Positions 19,042 to 26,962 of a DNA stretch of 32,742 bases are shown piece after piece. Made by a program: the position numbers and the translations under genes. The notes under the pieces are model-generated. The model saw only the letters and a list, made by a program, of their open reading frames with translations, was not told where the DNA came from and searched no databases. The stretch's first letter is position 1. Each line of letters begins with the position of its first letter. The stretch comes from a virus. The stretch lies in the IMG/VR virus record IMGVR_UViG_3300030099_002795, positions 33,856 to 66,597 of that record, one strand, 5' to 3'.

Positions 19042-20466
19042 TCATATCACCCCTCTTGTAAAGCCTCCACCACGCTTACGGGTTCGTAATACTTTACTTA
19101 CTTCATCACTAACTGCTTTGGCAATCTCTTTTGCGTTTCCTCCGCCTTTTACATTTATGTTGATATTATTGGTATTACTGCCACCCATTGCACCATCTGT
19201 TTTTATTGAAACTGGTATTGTTCTGCCATCTGGTAAAGGCACTATTGCTTCAGTTCCATGCAAAGTAACAGGGTAGCCACTAGACGGGCCAGAAGCGATT
19301 CCACCCTCACTAAATCCTAAGAATCCGGCTGCTTTACCCAATCCGCCTCCTATTTTTTCAACTACACCTCCTATATTATCAACAACAAATTCAATTACAT
19401 CTAAGATAGGTTCTAAGAATGCCATGATTGCATCAACAGCCCCCTCTATGAAAGGTGATACTTTATTGAACAAGCCCATTATTGCTTTGAGAATAAGTCC
19501 TATAACCCCTAATACTATTCTTAGAATAGGTCCTGCTACTGAGAAAATAGCCTTAACTAATCTAATCAAAGGTGGTGCAACCCTCGCTACAACTTTGATA
19601 AATACTGCAAGGAATATGCCGAAAAGATTGACTACTACCCCCGCAATCATACTCACATATTGTATGACTGTTACTGCGAAATCTATTATTCCACTTGAAA
19701 ACAAAAAGTCCACAAAGCCCGAAATTACATTACCAAAGAAATCAATAATCCCTCCGACTGTAACTCCTGTATCGTCTAAGGCTTTTTTGACAGTAGTGAA
19801 TGCTACCGCTACAAGTCCTAAAAACATGCCAAAAGAATCTAATATTGTTTGAAAAATCCCTGCTTCATCCATTCGTGTAACAATATCTCCAATGCCAGTG
19901 AATACTGCACCTATCAATCCAAGGAATATTTGTATTATGCTACCCAACAAAGAAAATATTTGTTCTAACATAGGGATGAGCAAACCTCCTATATTAGAAA
20001 AATCAAGATTACCGATTGCAGATGTTACAGCACTAATGGCCCCCATGAAAGCATCAACTATTGATCTACCCGCTTCTAATACATCACCAAACGCACCTGC
20101 GGCAACCTCGCCCCCGCCAAACTCCTTTGTAAGTAAGAATATCGCAGCACCTACTAAAGCAAAAATTCCTAAAACAAATATCATAATCGTGTTCACTTGC
20201 TTTAGAAATCCTAAGAATTTGCCAAACGGCTTTGTAAGTTCATCTACTGATTCTGTAACTTCATCTGTTTTATCAGCAAATTTGCCAAACAAGTCAGCCG
20301 TAGTTTCAGTTGTATTTTTTACATCAATATATAATTTATAGAATGGCCCTAACGCTTTATTGAGAACTTTATACCGTAGATTTAGTAAGTTGATTGATTT
20401 GCCTTGTTCTTTATAAATTGAAGTCATTTTTGCTTGAGATGCAATAAAATTATCCAACTCAGTCAC
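19042..20466 (-). CDS. tape measure protein
   Basis: The open frame begins with TTG at 20472, but I choose GTG 20466 (474 residues), because GGTGAT lies 5 nt upstream of it and directly abuts the TTG. The GGTGAT is itself coding sequence at the end of the preceding chaperone ORF. A run of hydrophobic segments (TIMIFVLGIFALVGAAIFLL near residue 90-115, then many Ile/Val/Phe/Gly-rich helices to about 370) is typical of tape measures. So is the C-terminal signature GYPVTLHGTEAIVPLPDG with GRTIPVSI (about 395-420) and the Asn/Gly/Lys-rich tail. The length is short for the family. At about 1.5 A per residue it would suit a tail of roughly 70 nm, which is a rough rule only. It follows the chaperone pair, the usual order. 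Confidence 0.85.
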   Translation of the reverse strand: MTELDNFIASQAKMTSIYKEQGKSINLLNLRYKVLNKALGPFYKLYIDVKNTTETTADLFGKFADKTDEVTESVDELTKPFGKFLGFLKQVNTIMIFVLGIFALVGAAIFLLTKEFGGGEVAAGAFGDVLEAGRSIVDAFMGAISAVTSAIGNLDFSNIGGLLIPMLEQIFSLLGSIIQIFLGLIGAVFTGIGDIVTRMDEAGIFQTILDSFGMFLGLVAVAFTTVKKALDDTGVTVGGIIDFFGNVISGFVDFLFSSGIIDFAVTVIQYVSMIAGVVVNLFGIFLAVFIKVVARVAPPLIRLVKAIFSVAGPILRIVLGVIGLILKAIMGLFNKVSPFIEGAVDAIMAFLEPILDVIEFVVDNIGGVVEKIGGGLGKAAGFLGFSEGGIASGPSSGYPVTLHGTEAIVPLPDGRTIPVSIKTDGAMGGSNTNNININVKGGGNAKEIAKAVSDEVSKVLRTRKRGGGFTRGVI

Positions 20467-20468
20467 TT

Positions 20469-20816
20469 TCAATCACCGCTTAGTTTAGCGTTATGTCTGT
20501 CAAAGAAATCGTATAAAGCCGACTCATCGCTTGTAGTGCGTAACGGTTGTCCCTTATTATTTCCACCCATCTTCATCTGTTTTTCGGCCTCTTTTTGCAT
20601 TCTTTCTAGCATCTCGGCTCGTTTTTCAGTAGCGGCTCTAACAATCATATAATCTAACATTACTCTTTGTGGAGGCATATCATCCCAAAAATGAGGGGGG
20701 CATTTGAAATGCGACCCCAAAGCAAAAGTCATTGCTTGAAATGAGAGTATTGTCATTTGAACTACATTTAGTTCTGGTCTTTCATGAGGATCTGTATCTT
20801 CATCCAAAAAGGACAC
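20469..20816 (-). CDS. tail assembly chaperone, downstream ORF (T-like)
   Basis: This is a 115-residue ORF with a helical, Met- and charge-rich sequence (ATEKRAEMLERMQKEAEKQMKM). It starts with GTG 20816, with GAGG 5 nt upstream, so it might be made on its own. Its frame is also open upstream of that GTG all the way back to the heptamer at 20834-20840 inside the preceding ORF, with no stop between. It can therefore be read as the C-terminal part of a frameshift fusion of about 240 residues. This is the arrangement of lambda G and G-T chaperones. Position between the tail-tube/SAP genes and the tape measure fits. The product is expected to bind the tape measure during tail assembly. Sequence similarity to known T proteins was not tested. 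Confidence 0.65.
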   Translation of the reverse strand: MSFLDEDTDPHERPELNVVQMTILSFQAMTFALGSHFKCPPHFWDDMPPQRVMLDYMIVRAATEKRAEMLERMQKEAEKQMKMGGNNKGQPLRTTSDESALYDFFDRHNAKLSGD

Positions 20817-20830
20817 TAAATCCTCATAAC

Positions 20831-21190
20831 TTACCCCAAAGGGTTCACATCACCTGCAAATTGTCCTATAATATCTGTAAGGTCTGGTAGAACCTTTCTT
20901 ATCTCAGCCCCTACCTCCGGCGTTAGATTGAGCAAATCTTTTTTCGACATTTTAGGTTCTGTATCGGATATGCAATTTACTAAAACATATCTCCAATATC
21001 CACCTAAATCTATATTGGGTGCAACCTCTCCATCATCACCCGTTTTGAATGTTACAAATTGTGACATTGCTTCTTGTTGTTGAATCCATGAAAGTGGTTT
21101 TACAAATACTATCAACTCACCTACTGGTGTTTGAAGTATATGCTTTTCAGGATTACTACTTAGAATGAAAGGATTATTCTTCATTGCCAT
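20831..21190 (-). CDS. tail assembly chaperone, upstream ORF (G-like)
   Basis: This is a 119-residue ORF. I choose ATG 21190 over the upstream TTG 21199, because GAGGT lies about 8 nt upstream of it. It overlaps the SAP gene by 17 bases. The sequence opens with FILSSNPEKHILQTPVGEL, followed by IVFVKPLSWIQQQEAM and a helical C-terminal half, a pattern like the small tail assembly chaperones of siphoviruses. The ORF stops at TAA 20831-20833, directly after an in-frame TTTGGGG. A -1 slip there would fuse it to the T-like ORF. Without slipping the product is the shorter G-like protein, made in excess in the lambda model. Confidence 0.65.
   Translation of the reverse strand: MAMKNNPFILSSNPEKHILQTPVGELIVFVKPLSWIQQQEAMSQFVTFKTGDDGEVAPNIDLGGYWRYVLVNCISDTEPKMSKKDLLNLTPEVGAEIRKVLPDLTDIIGQFAGDVNPLG
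20834..20840 (-). other. putative programmed -1 frameshift site, T TTG GGG before TAA
   Basis: Read on the minus strand, the zero-frame codons at the end of the G-like ORF are CCT TTG GGG TAA. The heptamer T TTG GGG fits the X XXY YYZ pattern for tandem -1 slipping. After a -1 shift the reading continues GTA AGT TAT GAG GAT TTA GTG TCC and runs without a stop into the downstream T-like ORF. The predicted fusion is about 240 residues against 119 for the unshifted product. A possible stimulatory pairing is GAGGAT at 20820-20825 with ATCCTC at 20786-20791 on the minus strand, but it is only 6 bp with a 28-base loop. Frame logic is direct from the sequence. That slipping happens is inferred from the lambda G/G-T precedent. 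Confidence 0.65.
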
Positions 21191-21545
21191 CAGCAACAAC
21201 CTCTTCCTCTACGACTTCTTCTGTTTCGACTACTTCATCTTCCTCATCAGTAGTGTTTTCAACCAATCGAGCAATCAATTGTGCTTTGTTACCATAAACT
21301 GGCAACTCTCTATTCTGCAACTCAACTCTAAGTTCAGTTACAGTAAGTGAATCCCATCGGTTTGTTACAACTTCTTCTATTGGCGCAGGGTCGCCATTTA
21401 CGGACTTAGCAAGGTTAGGTAAAAGAGTGTGAACTTTTACTTCATCTGCTGACAATCCTGGACCTGCTACAACAGATGTTCCATTAATCTTCCAATCTAA
21501 ACTCTTTTTTTTGCCATCAACAACTACATATCCTGTCAATCTCAT
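21174..21545 (-). CDS. SAP-domain protein with acidic tail
   Basis: This is a 123-residue protein. ATG 21545 follows GGTGAT by 3 nt. Residues about 64-98 are a SAP-like helix-extension-helix (WDSLTVTELRVELQNRELP, then GNKAQLIARLVEN), a fold best known for nucleic-acid or protein binding. The last 25 residues are almost all Glu, Asp and Val. The first 60 residues (VVVDGKKKSLDWKINGTSVV) look like a small beta domain. It lies between the tail-tube gene and the chaperone pair, so it may be a small tail or tail-tube accessory protein. Its end overlaps the start of the G-like chaperone ORF. The SAP call is by motif shape only. Confidence 0.6.
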   Translation of the reverse strand: MRLTGYVVVDGKKKSLDWKINGTSVVAGPGLSADEVKVHTLLPNLAKSVNGDPAPIEEVVTNRWDSLTVTELRVELQNRELPVYGNKAQLIARLVENTTDEEDEVVETEEVVEEEVVADGNEE

Positions 21546-21585
21546 GTTATCACCGTTATCATTTCTTTACTTAAAGCCTCATTCA

Positions 21586-23790
21586 TCAATAGCCTAAATA
21601 GACACTGTTCTCTACTACTTTCAAATGGCGAACTATCAATTCTACATCAACTACGACAGCACCTTTACTATCTGGTATTTGGTGGTCTGCCTTCTTGATA
21701 GTATAATCTTCAATAGTAATAGTAGCACTTTCTCTAGTTGCATGACCACCTACTTTCTTTAGTGTCATCACAATGTCATTTTGATTGCGGTGATGTTTTC
21801 TAGTTCGCATTTGATTCCATAACTGATCGTCCTCTATTATGGCACTAAATGTAAATGAGTATTCTCTCTTTGCTTCAGTATAATCCATCGGCATTTGAAC
21901 TCCGGCTTGTTGCACTTGGTCTGTATCTAAAGATACTCCTGAATAGCCTCTAATGTAATGCCGTGTTTCATTAGAATTGTTGAGTTGGAAATTGACTTGT
22001 GTTGCACGTAAAACTGTTTGACCAAAAATACTGATATTCATGTCTTGGAACAAATATGGTTTCTCTCCGGCCATAGCAATACCACTTACACTACGATTAA
22101 CTGCGGTATCTGCAATATCTTCAAACATTCTCTTTGGAGAAAAGACACCGGCAGTATCAGTATAGTGCCTACCTGCTTCATAATCTACTTGTAATTTAAC
22201 TTCACCTTCAGTATTTGCACTAAATCCAACAGATTGAACTTTACAACCATTGTAAAGTCTTAGCAATTGTTCAGCCCCTGGTGAAGCATCATCTCTTCTA
22301 AATGATTGTTCAATCATGAAAGTTGGCAAAGATGTATCGCCAAACATTGTATGAACTACACCAAATTTCAATTCCTTAGTTGTATTGTGAATAGATGGAG
22401 AATATACTTCATTGTAAGCAATTCTTTCAACACCAGTGGTTGATGTTTGACTTGCAGTTCCATGCTTATGAGCAAAGAAAAATGGTTCTTCTACATACAG
22501 ATATTGTCCTTCTATCCCTATTACTCTCCTTAATTCACATTTTGGAATTTGTCTATTTGTAGTTGCAGCGTCTTGACCAGGGATTGTATGCAACTCACCA
22601 TCTATGATGTTAATGTAATCTCCAACTGCAAATCCGGCAATTATAGCAGAATCTAATTTGACTCGAATATCGCCTCTTTTTATTGACTCGGCAATTGGTG
22701 GTAAAACATATACCGCCTTATCTGCAACTGCCGCTAAACCGCTTGCGCTACCTCCGCCAACACCAAGGCTAATAATGTCCGATGTCCCAGTAAGTGTGGT
22801 AGTTGCCGCCGAATCAAAATTACCATAACAAGGATTACCAGTAAGGGTATTCAAGGTTTTGAATACACCACCAAACTCAGGCACTACATGGTGTGTTAAA
22901 GATATATTTTGTTTGAAAACACAAGTAACTGAAGAACCAGTCGCAGTTCCTCCGCCTACCATAGCAACCCCATGTTCAGTAATATTTGCACTAGCCAAAT
23001 CGAATACGTTACCAGTATATGCGATAACAGATACATTTGTTAAATCTATTTCACCTGTGCCATACCGATGTATTGCATATTCAGCATTTCCACCTTGCTT
23101 CAAGTTTAATTGGTCTTTAGCAGAATTGTTATTATTAGGGAGTTTAAACTGAATAAACTCTCCTTGCGATATTGCAGTATGTCCTCCTAAACCGTATCTC
23201 ATCCATCTAAAATTATGAGCATTCGCAGTAAAAGAACCACCAGTTAATGTTTCTTTACCACTTGTTAGAACATTTACATCACGACCCATTCCTATTACAT
23301 GCTGCATTCTTACATCTATGTCTGGTTCAGGTAATGAGAAATTATCTAAAAGACCAAAGAATTGGTCTGTTTTGACTCCATGTGAAGTATCAGTCATGGC
23401 AGTATCTGGAGTAGGACATCTAACTGCGTCTATTTGGAATGATGTATTAGTATCAGCAGTTTGAATTGTTGCCATTTTTGGTTGAACTGTAATTGTTTTG
23501 TTAGTGGTATCATTAGCCACAATGTAATAAGTCCGGCGTGTTGATGCGTAATCATCATTAGCGAAATTTCCACTACTACTGATTCTCAATATACAACCAA
23601 CCAATGAATTATCGGGTATTAACAATGTAGAACCGACCCAATAAGATGCAGTTCCAAGAGTGATAATGCTTGTATCATTAACCGAAGTAACCTGAAAACC
23701 AGTAGCATCACCAGTTCCATCAACTTTGAATCCTGTTTCTTTACCCCATGATATTTCTGCAACGTCACCCTTGAATATTGTATTTACCAT
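21586..23790 (-). CDS. oversized major tail tube protein
   Basis: This is a 734-residue protein. ATG 23790 follows GGTGA at about 6 nt. The second half (about 485-734) fits tail-tube proteins: LPTFMIEQSFRRDD, then RLYNGCKVQSVGFSANTEGE, VKLQVDYEAGR, and a final REYSFTFSAIIEDDQLWNQM. The N-terminal 150 residues also look tube-like or Ig-like (AEISWGKETGFKVDG). Residues about 240-420 look like an inserted Gly/Thr-rich domain. Tube proteins are usually much shorter, so insertions probably decorate the outside of the tube. It lies between the terminator-like gene and the chaperones, which fits a tube. No sheath gene is seen upstream, in line with a non-contractile tail. Confidence 0.65.
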   Translation of the reverse strand: MVNTIFKGDVAEISWGKETGFKVDGTGDATGFQVTSVNDTSIITLGTASYWVGSTLLIPDNSLVGCILRISSSGNFANDDYASTRRTYYIVANDTTNKTITVQPKMATIQTADTNTSFQIDAVRCPTPDTAMTDTSHGVKTDQFFGLLDNFSLPEPDIDVRMQHVIGMGRDVNVLTSGKETLTGGSFTANAHNFRWMRYGLGGHTAISQGEFIQFKLPNNNNSAKDQLNLKQGGNAEYAIHRYGTGEIDLTNVSVIAYTGNVFDLASANITEHGVAMVGGGTATGSSVTCVFKQNISLTHHVVPEFGGVFKTLNTLTGNPCYGNFDSAATTTLTGTSDIISLGVGGGSASGLAAVADKAVYVLPPIAESIKRGDIRVKLDSAIIAGFAVGDYINIIDGELHTIPGQDAATTNRQIPKCELRRVIGIEGQYLYVEEPFFFAHKHGTASQTSTTGVERIAYNEVYSPSIHNTTKELKFGVVHTMFGDTSLPTFMIEQSFRRDDASPGAEQLLRLYNGCKVQSVGFSANTEGEVKLQVDYEAGRHYTDTAGVFSPKRMFEDIADTAVNRSVSGIAMAGEKPYLFQDMNISIFGQTVLRATQVNFQLNNSNETRHYIRGYSGVSLDTDQVQQAGVQMPMDYTEAKREYSFTFSAIIEDDQLWNQMRTRKHHRNQNDIVMTLKKVGGHATRESATITIEDYTIKKADHQIPDSKGAVVVDVELIVRHLKVVENSVYLGY

Positions 23791-23801
23791 TTTTCTTCAC
23801 C

Positions 23802-24236
23802 TTAAATCGCTTCTAAAATTTCGCTGAATATCACTACTTCGGCTTGCATTGTATAACGGAATAACCCCTTGCTACGGTCAGACAAATCCGTTCTAGTCTT
23901 GAATATAACCCTATCAAACTCATTATTATGGCCTTTTCTAAACTTATGCAGTATGCGCCGAACCTCATCTCTTAATGCACTCAAACGCTCTCTACCTTTG
24001 ACAGTTCGTATATCGATTGTTATATTCACATTTATATTCACAAAGTCAAATAGAAGTTCCGGTTGAGCCTCGTTATGGGATGTTTCAAACAAGCGTATAA
24101 CATCTTGGTCTTGCAGACGGGTTCTTTTACCCTCTCCACGATCCATTACTGTAATATCTTCTATTGATGGCTTTGGCGATAGATTCCATTGAGAGTTCAA
24201 CAAATCTCTAATTGATAACAAAGCATCTTTCGCCAT
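23802..24236 (-). CDS. putative tail terminator / neck protein
   Basis: This is a 144-residue protein. ATG 24236 is preceded by a GAGGGGG-type site. The pattern is a helix, then beta strands, then a helix: ALLSIRDLLNSQW; LFDFVNINVNITIDIRT; RERLSALRDEVRRILHKFRK; TMQAEVVIFSEIL. This matches the layout of tail terminator/completion proteins, in which a beta sheet is packed against helices. Position just before the tube gene supports that. The family is inferred from this layout and place, with no signature residue. Confidence 0.55.
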   Translation of the reverse strand: MAKDALLSIRDLLNSQWNLSPKPSIEDITVMDRGEGKRTRLQDQDVIRLFETSHNEAQPELLFDFVNINVNITIDIRTVKGRERLSALRDEVRRILHKFRKGHNNEFDRVIFKTRTDLSDRSKGLFRYTMQAEVVIFSEILEAI

Positions 24237-24237
24237 A

Positions 24238-24504
24238 CTACCCCCTCATCTTTTGATATAACTTTTCTAATTCTGTATTTAGTTTTATCCTATTTGGGCT
24301 AGATTTCATTAATGATTCTACAACTTTGTCTATTTCTTCATCGGTCATCTCTATGCCATCTAATTCTGCTAGAATTTCTTCACGCAATTTTAATTGTTCT
24401 GCTAAATTTTCTTCACCTTGTATTATATTCCCCGTAACCTCGCCTAATTTGTCAAAAGCCTCAGCCAACTCATCGAAATACAGAACTGCAAAAGCAAAAA
24501 TCAC
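24238..24504 (-). CDS. small helical protein between connector and terminator, unknown
   Basis: This is an 88-residue protein starting with GTG 24504 after GGTGG, overlapping nothing but abutting the connector stop. The sequence is almost entirely predicted helix with heptad-like spacing (LAEAFDKLGEV, EENLAEQLKLREEILAELDG, DKVVESLMKS, LEKLYQKMRG). The first 10 residues are hydrophobic but too short for a convincing membrane segment. It may be a small neck, connector-associated or assembly factor. I recognise no family. Confidence 0.45.
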   Translation of the reverse strand: MIFAFAVLYFDELAEAFDKLGEVTGNIIQGEENLAEQLKLREEILAELDGIEMTDEEIDKVVESLMKSSPNRIKLNTELEKLYQKMRG

Positions 24505-26115
24505 TTAACCACCCATGCCAGCAACAATAATAGTTTCTTGATAAGGAATCAACATTCGTTTTACTTCTTCATCTAGTTTTTGCACCTTAGCATTCAAATC
24601 AATGTTGTTAGTGCCTTCGGGGAATAAAACAGTATAATCATCAGTCATCAATATATCCATTGCTACTAATTTGATACATGCCTCTTTTACTGTTTTATCC
24701 AAATACCTTTCACCATATATGTAAGATACTTTTATCGAGTGATTTTCATAAAACGGATATTGGTTATTGAACATGATAGCACCGTGATCTTCCATACTCC
24801 ACCAGTCCTTTTGCCTGTCCTCATCTATAACATCGGTTTTCAAGCGGTCTTGCTTTACCACATCGTTAGTTGCTAAATTAGAATTAAAGTTGGGCGTTAT
24901 CTCAGTAACCACATTTATTCTATTGCTAGTTCCTTTGGTGCATAGGGCAACATAAGTAACTCCACCCTTTGTATAATATACCAAACCATGTTTTTCTAAG
25001 AAATTTTTATTATCTTCTACTTCAAAATAACCCGACCCGCCTAGATTAGAAGTATCAGTAACTTTGGAGTTAGTATCATGATGTAAAGCGGTAGTGAATG
25101 CTTCAGGATTACTAAATGCAAATGTAGAGTTTTCACCTTCTTCAGTAGAACGCATAGAAGATAGCAGAATAACTCCATCTCCTTCATCACTGTTTGCAGT
25201 AGCCAAAAACTCATCATCCACATTCAATTGCTTAGATAACTCTTGTAATGTGCCGATAGCAACATCCTCCCTTCCAGTAGCAGGGTCTTTATTTATCAAA
25301 TTAGCAATGTTTTGAGCAGTTGTTTTGTTTCCAAAATCCCCATCCCATGTGCTTGCTGTTTTACCTCTCGACAATGTAGCAACATGAGCAACGCCAGGAC
25401 ATAGGAATATGTTAGATTGAGCAGTTATTTTGTTTGAATCTACCGTCATTTGAACAATAGATGATGCTAACTCTCTATACTTATCTCCCTGCCAAATACT
25501 GAGTCTTAGAACTCTTTGAACAGAACTGTGTCTAAGATAAACTGCACCTACATAATCTGTATAATATCTTCTACGGTATGGCTTAAACGTGGTAAAGTTT
25601 TGATACTCATCTGCAACTATTCTTGGCCTCCACGCCATTCTACATATTGTATCAATATAATCTTGCTTTTTACGGATTAGTTCTTCTACATGCGCTTTAG
25701 TCAAACCACGTTCTTTACTGTTGGTAAATGCACTGTTGATTTGGATTTGAGCGTTTGCTGCGGTAGTAAAAGTTTCATTAGGATTATCTTTACTAGCAAC
25801 TACGATATTGACATTCCCCGACCCTCCACTTTCAGCACTTAAGACTGAATATGTTTTACCTAGAGCATCATTGTCATCATATACTGTAATGCTTATTCCA
25901 GTATCTATTTTCCACCTTCTATAATTAGCACCAGATATTGGCAGATTGATATGGTCTGCGTTATTAGAATTATTTGTAGAGTCACCTGCTAAAGCAATAG
26001 GATCGGGTAATGGTAGTTGTAGGAAATTTGCCACATCATCAGTTGTGCAATACACCAACTCTTCGGGAAACAACGGCGCACTTGGCCTATGTCCTGGGTT
26101 GAAGATTTGTGGCAT
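24505..26115 (-). CDS. head-tail connector protein (gp6-like) with internal insertion
   Basis: This is a 536-residue protein. ATG 26115 has GGAGG 7 nt upstream. The N-terminal motif YCTTDDVANFLQLPLPD resembles the start of many phage head-tail connectors, in which a short helical region follows. Residues about 145-220 contain VEELIRKKQDYIDTICRMAWR and the basic YRRRYYTDYVGAVYLRH. The C-terminus (KEACIKLVAMDILMTDDYT) returns to the helical connector pattern. The stretch between (about 250-400) is probably an inserted domain of unknown role (ATSTWDGDFGNKTTAQNI region, then TLQELSKQLNVDD). Typical gp6-like connectors are about 100-200 residues, so this is large. Place between head genes and tail terminator supports the call. 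Confidence 0.6.
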   Translation of the reverse strand: MPQIFNPGHRPSAPLFPEELVYCTTDDVANFLQLPLPDPIALAGDSTNNSNNADHINLPISGANYRRWKIDTGISITVYDDNDALGKTYSVLSAESGGSGNVNIVVASKDNPNETFTTAANAQIQINSAFTNSKERGLTKAHVEELIRKKQDYIDTICRMAWRPRIVADEYQNFTTFKPYRRRYYTDYVGAVYLRHSSVQRVLRLSIWQGDKYRELASSIVQMTVDSNKITAQSNIFLCPGVAHVATLSRGKTASTWDGDFGNKTTAQNIANLINKDPATGREDVAIGTLQELSKQLNVDDEFLATANSDEGDGVILLSSMRSTEEGENSTFAFSNPEAFTTALHHDTNSKVTDTSNLGGSGYFEVEDNKNFLEKHGLVYYTKGGVTYVALCTKGTSNRINVVTEITPNFNSNLATNDVVKQDRLKTDVIDEDRQKDWWSMEDHGAIMFNNQYPFYENHSIKVSYIYGERYLDKTVKEACIKLVAMDILMTDDYTVLFPEGTNNIDLNAKVQKLDEEVKRMLIPYQETIIVAGMGG

Positions 26116-26128
26116 TCATATTCCTCCC

Positions 26129-26314
26129 TCACATTCTGCGGATTCTTGGCATTACGCCCCTTCTCATGTATTTACGTGCAGTTCTACGGGTAGGACATCT
26201 TGCATATCCCATTTGTGGGGTAGGACACGCTTCAAACTCACCTTGGCATATAGGACAATCTGCAAATTTTTCTATCATTTCATCTAGTGCTACTTTAAAC
26301 GCTATTGCACTCAT
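26129..26314 (-). CDS. tiny zinc-ribbon-like protein
   Basis: This is a 61-residue protein, with ATG 26314 overlapping the previous gene's TGA (ATGA). C20-P-I-C23 is followed by C30 and C40, so four cysteines may bind one zinc. The C-terminal third is strongly basic (RRTARKYMRRG, RIRRM), consistent with nucleic-acid or acidic-protein contact. It is coupled to the larger Cys-rich gene before it. The role is unknown; a head-neck assembly or DNA-binding virion protein are both possible. Confidence 0.5.
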   Translation of the reverse strand: MSAIAFKVALDEMIEKFADCPICQGEFEACPTPQMGYARCPTRRTARKYMRRGVMPRIRRM

Positions 26315-26625
26315 TGATGATGCCCTCCTAAATTATAATACATTTGTTCTCCACAAACCGCACATCTTGGAGTCCAACAAAAATGTAACAGACCGCAAGC
26401 GGCGCAGCGTGTTCCTGAACCGATGTTTTGTATATCCTGTATTTCACTCTTAGACACTTTTACTCGTCTATCCTGTGCGTTAGCCATATTCTTACGACTA
26501 AATGGAGATTCACTATCTTTGATTTTGTTTTGATTAGAAACCAATTCAAACATGCGCTTGCTGCGCCTTTTGTTTATCTCTATTGACGATTCTAAATCTA
26601 TCTCGCCTAGTTCTAATCGCTGCAA
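26311..26625 (-). CDS. zinc-ribbon-like small protein
   Basis: This is a 104-residue protein with a TTG start at 26625; GGGGGT lies 7 nt upstream. The N-terminal 60 residues are charged and helical (LESSIEINKRRSKRMFEL). The end carries C74-A-A-C77, C83, and C88-A-V-C91, a plausible zinc ribbon, then a His-containing tail (GGHHQ). It overlaps the 61-residue Cys-rich gene by four bases, so the two are probably translated together. They sit between the small capsid accessory genes and the connector. I do not recognise a named family. Confidence 0.5.
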   Translation of the reverse strand: MQRLELGEIDLESSIEINKRRSKRMFELVSNQNKIKDSESPFSRKNMANAQDRRVKVSKSEIQDIQNIGSGTRCAACGLLHFCWTPRCAVCGEQMYYNLGGHHQ

Positions 26626-26640
26626 GGGTTTTACCCCCTA

Positions 26641-26910
26641 TCAAGACCTGCTTCCAATTGCCATCCATCTTCCGGCAGTTCCGGCAGTTGCTTGGTCTAC
26701 TTTGCCTACTGGACTTGAACCTGATACATCTACTGCCGAAGCGACTCCGGCAGTTGGGAAACTTGAATTGGTTGGAGTCACTACAAAAGAGAAAACAGTT
26801 CCTAAGTTATCTAAAGGTATATTGAAATCACCGGATGCACCTGAGTATGTTCCACTCATTACATATAGTGTTCCAAAAACATTCGGTCTATCATTCGTTA
26901 TAGTTGCCAT
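26641..26910 (-). CDS. small capsid accessory protein, unknown
   Basis: This is an 89-residue protein. ATG 26910 has GAGG 7 nt upstream. It is Gly/Ser/Thr/Val-rich and beta-like (FGTLYVMSGTYSGASGDF, GTVFSFVVTPTN). It contains SGSSPVGKVD, close to the GSSPVGADG of the gene before it, so the two may share a distantly repeated unit. Probably a head decoration or similar virion protein, by position and composition only. Confidence 0.4.
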   Translation of the reverse strand: MATITNDRPNVFGTLYVMSGTYSGASGDFNIPLDNLGTVFSFVVTPTNSSFPTAGVASAVDVSGSSPVGKVDQATAGTAGRWMAIGSRS

Positions 26911-26948
26911 ATTTAATCCTCATTATGTGTTCTTATTTAATATTCACC

Positions 26949-26962
26949 TAACCAGTTGGTTA
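26949..26962. repeat. small palindrome between accessory genes
   Basis: TAACCA-GT-TGGTTA is a perfect 6-bp inverted repeat spanning the stop codon of the minus-strand gene at 26960 and the 49-base gap before the next start. This is one of the longest gaps in the operon. A small terminator or processing hairpin, or chance, are possible; there is no T-run after it. Confidence 0.25.

Noticed and set aside
19424-20341. Two plus-strand open frames of 142 and 149 residues opposite the tape-measure gene
   Set aside because: They are antisense shadows of a strongly supported gene, have unusual composition (Pro/Thr/Lys-rich), and lack ribosome binding sites.
20470-20472. TTG at 20472 as start of the tape-measure protein
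   Set aside because: GGTGAT directly abuts this TTG, leaving no spacing; GTG 20466 lies 5 nt from the same site, as at the capsid gene.
21586-23790. Tail sheath protein, implying a contractile tail
   Set aside because: The C-terminal half looks like a tube protein, and no second tube gene follows it, as would be expected in a myovirus.
25041-25223. Minus-strand 60-residue frame within the connector gene
   Set aside because: It is in another frame of the connector gene, is Leu/Met-rich low-complexity and does not sit at a gene junction.
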